From Podocnemis expansa (taxonomy: Eukaryota > Chordata > Testudines > Podocnemididae): 64,000 nt of DNA. Below the pieces are notes generated by a model, which searched no databases, had not been told where the DNA came from, and saw nothing but the letters and a program-made list of their open reading frames with translations. Shown piece after piece: positions 11,471 to 22,439 of the stretch (its first letter is position 1; every line of letters starts with the position of its first letter). A program made the translations under genes and the position numbers. The stretch covers positions 4,291,077-4,355,076 of the forward strand of contig ML682008.1 in NCBI GenBank assembly GCA_007922195.1, in the 5' to 3' direction.

Positions 11471-12520
11471 GTCTAAGGTCTTGTTCAGAAACTTTGGAAT
11501 GCCTATTCATTATTTTTTGAAGAATCCGAACTGCTTTCATATTAGGTCCAATTCACCTTGAGCTTCGTCAACCAAGATCTGCTAAATAATGGTGGATATT
11601 TCCTTTCAATCAAACAAATGGTACAATAATTGATTGTCCATCTAGTTGAACTTTCACCTAGAGTATCCCTTTTGAAACTAACTTTCCTCTGGTGCAAGTT
11701 TCCAAAACTATAAAGTGTTCTTTCAGAGGAACTTGTGACAAGTCGGGTGGTAGATAGATGCAGACACTGAAGACCCAGCATCAAGCTTGATTCTTATAGA
11801 CTCTCCATCAAAAAATGGTATACTCCAGATGCCATTTCAGATAACATTTTCAGTGTTAGATTCTGGTCAGTGTCACTAGTGTGTTTGTCTTTATTCACAT
11901 TATGAACTCCTGTTTTCTTGCTTTGTATGATCTGAATAGATGTGCAGTAGTCCTTCTCAGAGTGTGTAGTTTGCACACAACAGCTACATGGAAATCCTTT
12001 GACTTCCTGTTGTCTTCTGTCTCACCAATGCCTAGGTGAATTCAATTAGTGAAGAATTCTAAAGAATCCTTCTCTGTAGTCTCTACTGCAACAGGTGGTT
12101 TTTTTTTTTATGTTGTTGGGTTTTTTTAATTGTAAGTGTTGATATAGTCAGTAATATCATCCAGATCTGAACATTGTGCAATCCAGAGACTAATCTTGTC
12201 ACACAGGATGTCTCTTAATGGTCATCCAAACTAACAGTGCTCTGACAGCTTCATTAAAGCAGAACAAAACTATGCTACTGATTCTCCAGTTCTCAGACGT
12301 TGCTGATGGAACAAATGTGGTTTTGTTACCATTAATGGCGTAGGAGAAAAAGTTCCTAAACTGCTGCAGTAATTATGATATACATGGCAGTTCCAGGCAC
12401 AGTTGGGGACAGTAGGTCATGAAGCAGTCCACAGACCATTGGACCCATCACTTTCAGCAAGGTTGAGACTCTTTCTCCATTTGGAATGTATGGCAGGTTG
12501 CAAATGACTCAAAAGGTTCA
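11471..12520 (-). mobile_element. Ty3/Gypsy remnant: gag and protease (antisense)
   Basis: The minus strand reads, from high to low coordinates, a gag-like stretch (RTGESVA followed by ALMKLSEHC, about 12300-12240) and the end of a Gypsy protease with its linker (PLFSRSWLTKLKVNW, about 11590-11545). The linker then leads into RT (ILQKIMNRHSKV, about 11525-11490). The order gag, protease, RT matches the pol pieces at 8222-9715 on the same strand, so both belong to one element. Stops and frameshifts are present. Confidence 0.65.
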
Positions 12521-12962
12521 CCATTCATGATTCATGGTTTTGTCAAACTCATCAATATTATCCACAAAAGGTGTCATTTCTTCCTTTTTGTTTTGGGCTT
12601 CAAACCTCCAGCATGGCTTCTGTTCAGTCAGGATTTTTTTTTTCTTTTATTACATTGTGCACTGTCTGGGTTTGACCACCCTCTGCTTGCTGTGTGCTTA
12701 CATATGCCTTGCGCAGTACTTGGGCTCCTTCTCCTGGTGCACACGCCCATGCAGCCTAAGGCTGTTTAATCTTTGTCCGTTTGTGTGTGGCTAGCCAACA
12801 TGGCTGCCTGCTTATACTCACTGCTTTTTTGTTTCTACAAGCTGTGATCTGTGACCTATTCCTTTTTTTCCCTATTGCTTCCTATTTTTCTTTGCGTACT
12901 TCCTCCTCTTCAGCTGGCTTGTTCATGCAGTCCCAGGAGTGCAAACAGTGGTCAGTTTCCCT
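12521..12962. other. No recognisable feature
   Basis: T-rich sequence with short overlapping frames only. It may still belong to the Gypsy leader or 5' LTR, but nothing identifies it. Confidence 0.35.
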
Positions 12963-13544
12963 GGGTATGTCTACACTTCAGCCTTAAGTGTACTTAACAT
13001 CCCTTAAGTTAACCTAAGGAACTCCACATCCACATTGGACTTGTAATTAGTCGACTTAATAACAAATGCCCTTAAGATCAACTTAAGGGTTAAGTCAACT
13101 TAACACAGTATAGACAGAGGGAAGGGTCGGGGCCTGGGCCCAAGTCCCACACTCCCTGCCACACTCCAGGTCTCGATCTGGCTCCCAGGCCTGATCTGGC
13201 CACAGCTGGCAAGCTGGATCCAGCCCCTGCCCTTGCCGCAAGTGGCAGGCAGCTCAGAGCTGGCTCCTGCCACTGCCGGCAAGTGGCTTGGAGCCAACCT
13301 GGTTCTGAGCTGCTTGTGGGTGGTGGCAGGAGCTGGCTTTGAGCAACCTGCTGCTTGTGGCAAGGGCAGGAGCTAGGGTCAGCTCCAAGCTGCTTGCAGG
13401 CAGTGGCTGAGTCTGGGTCAGGACCCTGGAGACAGTGTAGACATATGTTTAAATGGACTTAACAAGGTTGACTTTAAGTCAAAACTTAAAGTCAACCTTG
13501 TTAACTTGAGTTAAAAGAGCCCCCCCCCCAGTGTAGACACTACC
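12963..13544. mobile_element. PIF/Harbinger-like MITE with GC-rich interior
   Basis: The ends GGGTATGTCTACACTTCAG and (reverse complement of the right end) GGTAGTGTCTACACTGGGG are inverted repeats. Subterminal AAGTTAACTTAAG-type motifs occur at both sides. The middle (13120-13430) is GC-rich and built on GAGCTGCTTGTGG / CAAGTGGC repeats. No coding capacity and no clear TSD. Confidence 0.75.
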
Positions 13545-15750
13545 AGTGCCTCAAGGTGATCTTAATCCCTTTTAATAATATAATTTGCTTAGTTTTTTAT
13601 TCCTTCTTGGACAGATGATAGGAATAATGGAAGTGCATGGGTTGTAAATTCCTCATTGTCAAATGCTATAATTCTGGAGCCAACAGAGAAGCAGACGGAC
13701 AGACAGCTGATAGACCCACAGCTGTCCATGGTGCTTACTTTATTTTACTGGCTGCAAAGCTGAAACTAACATGAAAGTGAAGCTTTGCACTGGTAAGAAA
13801 CAGAGCCTATTAAACATTTAAAGGAAGAGAACATCACATTGACAGACCTTGAAGTAGTGGATGGTGTAACAGTTCAGATCTATTTAAATAAATTAAACTT
13901 TCATGTATTTTTTTCCACCAACAGAAAAAAATTAGACCTTTTAGAGTCAGTAGTCTCCGAGATAAACTCTGGTAGTTCAGAAATGCAGAATAGAAATATT
14001 TAATCTTACTAGGATAAGATTCTGTGAGGAACTGAACCTTAGAGAAATAACATAGCAAAGCAGAAACCATAAGTTGACACGGCCAATTCAAGGATCTATA
14101 TGTGTAGATGTGCATACGTTTTCCTAATTAGGCCACACTAAATATCAATAACCTGCCTTATTGCTCAAAGCACTTCACAATAACTGTAATATGATTGTAT
14201 ACCTATATACTTTATTACACTAAACTCATAGAAAAAGTGCATCAAATGTATTAGAACCAGTTTTTTTATGGAAATGGAAACACCAGGCAAAATGTTAGTG
14301 TATGATTAAAATAATTATCCATATAATGAAAATCTCAATAGACCTGTTTTCTGTATCTGGAAGTAGCAGATAAATAGTTTGTTAGGTATGGAATTTAGTT
14401 TAAAAAAATTTCCTGTAAAGATGAAAATCTCCTGTTATGTCTGTAGTTCATATTTACGAAATTCCTGCTTCTTCGCTATGTTCATTTCATACTTCTGCCT
14501 TTAAGACCATATAGATTAATTTAGCTAAATGGATATGACCTTTAAATCGTGCTTAGAATAGAAAAGTTAAGTCTCCTTTTGGAATAACCTTCAATTTTCA
14601 GTGCTTCCTGTGGACTTCATTTTCTCTGTCTAGAGCATTGTACTGTTTTTCATATTATTGTTCCTTGATTCTTGCAGAAGGAAGAGCACATGAAGTGGCT
14701 TTCTGCAGTATTTCATAACTATCAGAAATCTCTCTGCCAGTGTAGCGCATTCAGTGATTACAGTTTAATTTGATGGAAGGTAACAAAGTATTATATATGC
14801 ATGAAGAGGAATGAGAACAACAACAACAAAAAATTCTATCAGTACAAACCAATCTCCAGCTAGTGTCCAACTGCCATAGTGCTGTTTTCCTTCAGAGTAT
14901 AGATATGTCAGTTACTCTAGGTTTTTGCCTAATGAAAATTCCTCCCCTTTGTACAAAGGAGCACAGTGTTCTAGAAAATAACCCAGCTGCCCTAGAAATG
15001 GAATTGCTTTTCCTATTATTTGGAACCATAAGCCAATTAACTGCACTGCATTTGGAAATGGCCTTGTCTCTGTATGCAGAAGGAGTAATATATTTTCTGG
15101 AGCACTTCTCATGCAGTTCTGACATTTATTCTTTTTTTTTCATAACAAGTAAAACTTTCTCTATGTTGGGTGAGCAAACTTTGACTTCTTGAAAACTGAC
15201 TTTACAGTAAAATTTTGAAAACCATGCAGTTAGCAGATCTTGCCCTGATTTGTATATTATAGTTATAATTTCCCAATGGTCTGTTGCAAATTGTTCAGGA
15301 AAGATTATTGAATGGGCAGTCCGTGACAAAAGAATTTGCCCAAACTCGGGATAGGAAATACATTATTTGCCATTATAGGACAAATGTAAACATCAGAGAA
15401 AGTTTTTATTCATGTCTGTTTCATAATGAGTTCGGTTTATGTTCAGGGCATTGGGAAGGGGGGGGAGGAGGGGAAATCTTTGTCTCAAGTTTAGTAAGTA
15501 CATGGTTGTATAAAGTCTAAACTCCATGCTTGAGGGTGCAAACAGTAGTGGGATTGAAACTCATTTCCATCTGTGCAACTCTAGATGAGGGCAGAAGCTG
15601 ATCCACAGCTGGATTTTGCATGAAGCTAAAAAGTGGCTGCAATGATGTCCTTTTAGAGAGAGAAACAAAATGGAGGTATTAAGAAACTGACTAATAGCAG
15701 AAGGGTAGATTGGAATAAAATAAAGGTTATTCCTAACACCTGGAGGGAGG
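13545..15750. other. Intergenic, largely unassigned
   Basis: A ~45-bp stretch at 13671-13712 (ATTCTGGAGCCAACAGAGAAG) resembles 6650-6692. The two lie on opposite sides of the Gypsy remnant and may be LTR traces. A 109-codon frame at 14863-15192 has no family resemblance and is overlapped by equally long antisense frames, so I do not call it a gene. Confidence 0.4.
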
Positions 15751-16230
15751 GGTTAGTTAGGTAGGAAGGAGAATCTTAAGGCCATTCCAGATGAATACAT
15801 AAGTAAAAACTAATTAACATATTGGACAACTAATTGGTCAAACAATCTCACCCCACTGGGTGGGAAATGCTGATGACTGACATGAGGAAAGCGACCAATT
15901 AGGAAACGTGAGAAAAAACATTTAAGGCAAGAGCTGACAGGCGTGAGTGTGGGCAACTAAAAGATCAGAGGAAAAGAACAGAAGACAACAGTGTGGTGCG
16001 GGGCTGATATTATCAGCGTTGATGTGTGTCCAGTATAGATTGTCTGTTGATGTGTGTCCAGTATAGATTGTCTGCTGAGTGTGTGCGTCTTTGTACATGT
16101 GTTCACTCAGGATTACCCCTGTCTCAGACCTTAAGTGGGGTCTTGGAAGCCTAGGCGTACCCTGTGCCCCAGAGAAGTGTCTGCAAGTGAGCTTGGTGTG
16201 GGTAGTCTGAGGTAACACTCACGGTCGAAG
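15751..16230 (+). repeat. Probable repeat with a perfect 28-bp tandem duplication
   Basis: A 28-bp unit beginning TTGATGTGTGTCCAG is duplicated exactly at 16019-16046 and 16047-16074. The surrounding ~0.45 kb (with CCAATTAGG, a CATTTAAGG stretch and a final GAGGTAACA) looks LTR-like, but no TSD was found. Confidence 0.35.
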
Positions 16231-16448
16231 AAACCAACATGACTATGGATCTTTGTAGAAATGAAGCCATGCTAGGCTTTATTGCAATGTAGTACAATGG
16301 TAAGCAACCTATATTAACAAATATAGCAACAGCATTCATGTTTTTTCCTCGTTTTAACCTTCCCATCTTCTTATCTGCTATTCATTCTGAACTGACCTTC
16401 TGACTTGTCCTTCTCTGCATTTATACTTCCCTTTCATACTGTACCTCC

Positions 16449-16600
16449 ATTTCATGTGTCTGATGAAGTCTGATTCTGCCCACAGAAGCTTATGTGATAA
16501 ATACATTTTCTTAGTTTTCAAAAGTGCCACAGGAATCCTTGGTGGGTTTTTTTCCCCCCTCCTGAAATAGACTAACCTCCTGGAGTTTGTAGCCATGTTA
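16449..16600 (+). repeat. Interspersed repeat A, diverged copy
   Basis: It contains TGTCTGATGAAGTCTGATTC, AAGTGCCACAGGAATCCTTG and TAGACTAACCTCC, collinear with the other copies of repeat A. Confidence 0.7.
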
Positions 16601-19345
16601 CTGAACGTCTTATTCTAACAGTACTTTAAAGGCATGTATAAGGAATTTGTAGTTGTATTGTAATAAATTTGGTATTCTAACATAACACTGTATTGAGGTT
16701 TTATACATATGTCTGAAGGTTTCTCTTCTTTCTTTGTACTACATGTTGCAACGTTATACTACTGCTATGCTGTGCTGCAAAAAGTATCCAGAATAGTGTA
16801 ACGTGTGTTGTGGAAAGTTGCATTGTGCAATGAGTACTGCATTGAATTCTTATGGTTTGTTATGTTTCATTTTGTATTACATTAGGTTACATAGATTATG
16901 GTGTCTTGTGTTGTCTCATATGACCTATGCCATTTGTTACATTGTGTTGATTTTCAGTTTAGGAATCCAGTTGTATTAGAGTTATCATTTAATAAAAAGA
17001 CATCTTGTTTTTGAGGAAGTTATCATCTTTCAATCCCTTGAGTAGAAGGCTGTATCCATCTCCTCCTGAAGGGAAAACAAGGCAGACAGGTCAAGGGAAT
17101 TTTCCAGTGATATAACGGGCAATCCCTGATAAACCCTTGTAAATCCCCTGTGGTGTATCACTTCCTGTTCTCTGCTTATAGAATTAAGTCTTGGAACTGG
17201 GCCATTTGTATAGCTAAGCTGTTATAGGGTCTGCTGGGTCCAAATTTTTGGGTAACACAAGTCATCAAGGATCTTGAATTCTCATCAGAGCTGAGAGTTT
17301 GCAACAGTCTCCCGACTTAGTGTGTGTTTGAGAAGAGAAAGTTTTGATTTTTTTTTCTTGTCTCAAATTGATGCTGACACCATGTAATTTATTACTATTA
17401 CTATGATTACTCTATTGCTGTATTAGGAACTCCATGGAAACCACAATAGCTATATGGAATAGCTGACTAAACCTTAGGATATTATTTTGATAATATATGG
17501 CATGGAACTCTTGCCACTGACTTCAGTGGCCATTGGTCAGGCCCACAATGATCAGGCTGTCACTGCTGTAGCAGACTTTTGCCAAAGTGAGATCCTCTTG
17601 ATCTACATATCTTTCTAGAATGATGTCAATCCAATTAGCAGGTAAGAAGCTCACCACTTTTACTAGGGGCTATGAGTGTGTTTAGTAAGACTTGTTATAC
17701 TGTTACAAAGCACCTGGCTAAATTTGCTTTTTTTGTAGATAACTGGAAACCTTCTAAATACTAGGTAGAAGGTGAGGTGTGTATACATACAGACACTCAA
17801 GCACTTATGTTTGATCTGATACTCTGTTATTTGTAAATAAATTCAGTGTTATGCATGTAAAAATAAAGAATTAATTACAGATGCTCATTTAAAAATAAAG
17901 TTTTATAGTGTCATACCATTTCTTAATAAAAATATATATTGAGCTGGAGAATCATGATGTAGGAAGATTGATGTAGTGGGGACTATAGCACTTTGTTTAC
18001 TATCAAGGATCAATCACTGAGACTTTGTCTACCCTGGTAGAGGCATGAAGGATACATATAGCTGCACACTTTGGCATGCTACACATTTGCAATGTTACGA
18101 GTTCTCCAGACCAAAAAATCGAGGCAAGAGGAAGGGCAACATTAGCTGAACAGAGTTATTGTATTATTCTGGTTGTACAGAACTAAGTGGCAAACTACAC
18201 TTGACTAAATAGGAGCAGGATCTCAGCCATTATCTTATTTATATAATGTCATAAGTTTAAAAAATACTGGAGAAAAAACTGTGCCCATAGAGTCTCTATC
18301 CCATTGAGCTTTTAAATACCATATACCTGAGAGTTAGTGAAGTAATATGGTTTCTGTGACATGCACCTGAGCATTTCTGACTCTTTCTGGTAGAATAGAT
18401 TGGTCCACATGCACTCCTCCTTATTCAAATGAGTGTTGATAATTAGATCTTGTTCAAAAGACATTTTTTTTAAAAAGCAGATACATTTTTACATTTTCCT
18501 TTTTTCAAAAGGAAAATAATATATATATTTTCACCCAAAATTTTTGGAAATTGGATGTTTCAATTAACTTGTTTGCATAATCAAAATTTGAAACATTCCA
18601 ACCAATTCTATTAACACACCATTTGGCAGGGAGAAGATAGACTTTAAACATAAGAACAACGCTTTTGGCAAAGTTGACATTCTGAAGAGAGACAGTTAAT
18701 CATAAAATATTTATACTCTGGTAAAGAGAGCCTCCTGGACAAAAAATAGATTGGATGTCAGAAAACCTTGCATTCCATCAGTAATGAACACCTACTACAA
18801 AAAAATAGCTGATGTTATTGTGAGGCCTCCAAAACAGGATTTGCATTCCCTCTTCTTGATCTTCCACAGAAATAAATGAATAGTGTCTCCAAAGACAACA
18901 ATGAGGCATAAACCAAAGGGTAATTCATGTCCAGAAGCTCCCCATTTTGCCAGTCCTCATAGATTCAAGACTTACAGACTTTAAAAATCATGTAGTCCAA
19001 CATCCTGCATAATAGAGGTCAATGGACCTCCCTCACCATTCCTTTAATAGACCCCTAATGTACAAGTTACTGAAGTCCTCAACTAATGGTTCAAAGACTT
19101 CACTGAGGTCTGAAAGCTTCAATGAAGATGGATCTTGTATTAGTAATACACAGGAATTGAAAAGGAAAGTCTGAGGTACGGCTAGGAAAGAAGAACTGAG
19201 ACATCAGCTGCTATGACATCCTCGGTTTAAGAGGGGAGGCAAGGTAGGTGGCAGCCCATGAGGAGTTGAAGAAGCATTTTCTTTGAGTGGGGGATTCTGA
19301 AAGCAAAAGGAATTCAGAGATAGAAAATAGGAACTACCATACTGG
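16601..19345. other. Intergenic, no recognisable feature
   Basis: AT-rich sequence with no long open frame and no repeat that I can bound. Confidence 0.45.
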
Positions 19346-19350
19346 ATCAG

Positions 19351-20180
19351 TGTAGGCGTGCGTTGAGCTCGTCCCACCAGGAGGGCGCCCCTGGTGGGTA
19401 ATGTGGGGAATTCTTCGCTCAAGTCATCTAGGACAAATTTGCCCTCCGCCTAATGGGAGGGGCGGGTAGTTGGTTCTATCCCCACGAGGGGGCAACCAGT
19501 TATCCAGGAGCCGGGTACAACAGTTCGCCCGGGGGCCCTGGAACCCTAAATAGGGTGACCAGTCAATGAGTCTGGTGGCAGTCAGGGGTCCAGTGAGGTT
19601 GGGGACAAATCAGGGTCACCATCTCAACAAGAAGGGAGAGGAGGAGGGGCACTGAGTAGAGACCTTCCCAGGCATCTGGGGGCGGCAGGTCCGGGAGTTC
19701 GGTGGCGATGACCATCTCCTCCAGGGGCGGTTCTGGTGGACCCCCCTGGTTGGAGGCAAGGGGCAGTTCCTCCAGGTCCTCTCTGACAGATGGGGAGGCC
19801 TGCCCCCAGTATTCCGGATTCTAATGGTCGGTCAGGGGGCGCCATGGTTCGGGTGGCCATGGCTTGTCCCCCTCTCGTGGTGGGGGATCTTCCCACTGGG
19901 TACCCACCATAGGAGGCCCGAGCCAGCCATCTCGGTACAAGGTTGGAGGCCGGCCGGCCGGCCGGCTGGCAGGCCCAGGTCTCCTTGGCCGGTGGAAGGG
20001 CTGGGGCTGAGGAACCTGGCCAAAGCCATCCTTCTTCTCCGGTGGCCAGGGCTGAACTGAGCTCCTCTGCCTGCCTTTTATACTTCCTGCCCTGCCTCTT
20101 CCCCTCCTGCTTGATTGGTAGGTTTGTGGAGGCAGCCATCTTGGCTCCTGCGGGGGCAGCCATCTTAGCTCCTCCTTACA
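19351..20180 (-). mobile_element. GC-rich solo LTR with perfect 5-bp TSD
   Basis: On the minus strand it starts TGTAAGGAGG and ends CGCCTACA, the TG...CA ends of an LTR. ATCAG flanks it directly on both sides (19346-19350 and 20181-20185). On the minus strand a CCAAT motif (near 20113) lies about 30 bp upstream of a TATA box GTATAAAAGG (20074-20083), as expected for a U3 promoter. The C+G content is far above that of the surroundings. A GGCC palindromic run lies at 19950-19969. Frames of up to 179 codons inside are low-complexity by-products of the GC content. No internal retroviral genes flank it. Confidence 0.85.
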
Positions 20181-20185
20181 ATCAG

Positions 20186-22300
20186 ATAGTGGTGCATGTA
20201 ACCTAGCACTGTGTCTCTGCTTTACAGGAAGGATGCAAGAAACTGCTTGACAGTTTAGCAGTAACATGCAATAGGATTAGGCTTTCTTCTTACTCTTCAT
20301 CAGTTAGGCAGTGGCTTAGGCCAAGATGCTAGTTGAATATGTCCTCCTTCCAAAATGCTTGCTTATTGTTTCTCTAACAGTATTACTCTAGGTAGCATCA
20401 TCATCCATAAAATAATGTTCGGTCCTGCTACACTCTTGGTCTCAATGTCATCTTCTAGCAGTGAGTTCCATAGGCCAATGTGAGTCATGTGAAAAGTTTT
20501 TCCTTCTATTAGTTTAAATTTTTCATGTGTATGTGAAAACAACAATTTGAGTGCAGTGAGGCCTACCAAAGTGTGAACAAATGAAAGGATTTTAGTTTTC
20601 TGTGAAATTAAGGACCAAAAGCCTACTGGAAAAGAGGCTGAAATGTTTAAAGCTAATTCATTAAAAGAGTTTTAAAGAGTTAAAATGTTGAGGCCAGACA
20701 TATGACAGCATTGTGAATTAGGCTGAGAAACCAGATGTCCCTCGTTCTCTGTTTATACACTGTATCACATATATCTGTCATATGGTTAACTATGCATGAC
20801 TATTTAAAAAATGGCTATATGTTTTTGTTGGACACAGTCACAGAGTGGGGATTTTCATCTCTGTTTATTATGCATTCTACGTGACCTTGAAAAAGTGGTG
20901 TCCACACTTATTATCTCAGTATGAAGGCCAAATGTTTCTATTATTGGAACATGCTGAAATCTCTAATTAAGATCATTCTTGATTAAAACTAAAAATACTG
21001 AAGTTCATACAAAAATTTTGGTCTAAATACAGAAAATGCTCTAGTTTGTGGTTTTTTTAGTGTTCTTGTGCTCAAAGGGCGTCCGTCATGTAAACGTACT
21101 TTCTCTGCTATCACAGTCAAAATATATAGACTTAAGGGAAACTGCATATACACCACAAATTGTGACAGTAGACAGGATAGCTTACCAAAGTCAATTTAAA
21201 CGAGTCAAGGCAACAGTCAAGTCATTTCACTTGAGCTATGGTATTGATCGAAATCCAGAAGTCAGGAAAATATATACATAAACACTGTTCAATACACTGT
21301 AAAAATGGCACAACAACAGTTCCTAAGAAACAATTGCAAGTTACTATTTCCAATATAAACTTAGATGTAACAAACTAATTGGTGGGACTGAAAAACATGG
21401 TCCAAAGATCCCTCTTTCGTACTCAGACAATGTTGATTACACCAGCTGATGCTGATCTGTACACAGCAGCTAATTAATTACATATCCAGTATAATGATCA
21501 CCTTTCCACAGCATTTCCTAAGCAATTGCTCAGCTTCTGAAGTGTGTTGAGACATGACATTGCTAAGAAACTCAGAGTGAGGGATTTGACAAGGCAGCAG
21601 CATGTAGAGAACAATTCCATTACTCCCTGTTTCCAAAATCTGTGCAGCTGTCTCATTACTCCTGGCCTTTCCTGAGACAAAGCTGAAAGATCATTGCTAA
21701 AATTAAAAATGCTAAAGGCTGTTTTCATGGAACATTGGGCCAAATATCCTTCAGTGACTTAGCATATTGACTACTGAGGGCGAGCTCATACAAGAACATA
21801 ACCTACAAGATGTATTTACAGGTCTAATCATCATAGTAAGTGAATCATTTTCATTTACAGTAGTGAAAGTTTATGTCTGCAACACCTTAGTAAATTCTTA
21901 CTATTTCAGTGTTTTTGCAGTTAGGAACTGAGACATAGAAGGACTAAAGACTGGATTTTAAATAGCATTTAGGCATCTAGAGGTGCAGACATGCACCTTG
22001 GCGCTTGAGAAAATCCAAATAGATGCCTAAATACATTTAAAAATCTATTGACTGGACTGTGTCAGAGTCAAGTTTAGAAACTGCTTCATCTAAATGCTAG
22101 TCCAGGGGCCTTAACTGCAACACCACCATTATTAGAAGAAGGGAGGTAGAGAGAGGGCAAAATCATCTTTTGTAATGTAATATGTTCTTCCACACTGTTT
22201 GAATCCAAACAACTGCTTTGATTTGCTGAAATAGTCTAACCTGATGCTATGACTTACGCCTCCTTGCATTTATTTTCCCTCCCATTCTGTAAGTTCTCTA
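20186..22300. other. Intergenic, no recognisable feature
   Basis: Short frames only. I recognise no repeat or gene. Confidence 0.45.
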
Positions 22301-22304
22301 TCAT

Positions 22305-22435
22305 CAAGCATCTGACAAAGTGAGATTTTCTCCCTCAAAAGATCATGTGATAAATAAATGTGTTAGTCTTTAAAAGTGCCACCAGACTCCTTGTTTGTTT
22401 TGCTGAATTAGACAAACATGACTATTCCTTTGGAA
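22305..22435 (+). repeat. Interspersed repeat A
   Basis: It contains GTGAGATTTTCTCCCTC, ATAAATAAATGTGTTAGTC, AAGTGCCACCAGACTCCTTG and a terminal TAGACAAACATGACTA. Confidence 0.8.
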
Positions 22436-22439
22436 CTTT

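Noticed and set aside
14863..15192. 109-codon frame on the + strand
   Set aside because: Antisense frames of similar length overlap it and no domain or family is recognised.
19624..20267. Open frames of 148-179 codons on the minus strand
   Set aside because: They lie within the solo LTR, are low-complexity and result from its high GC content.
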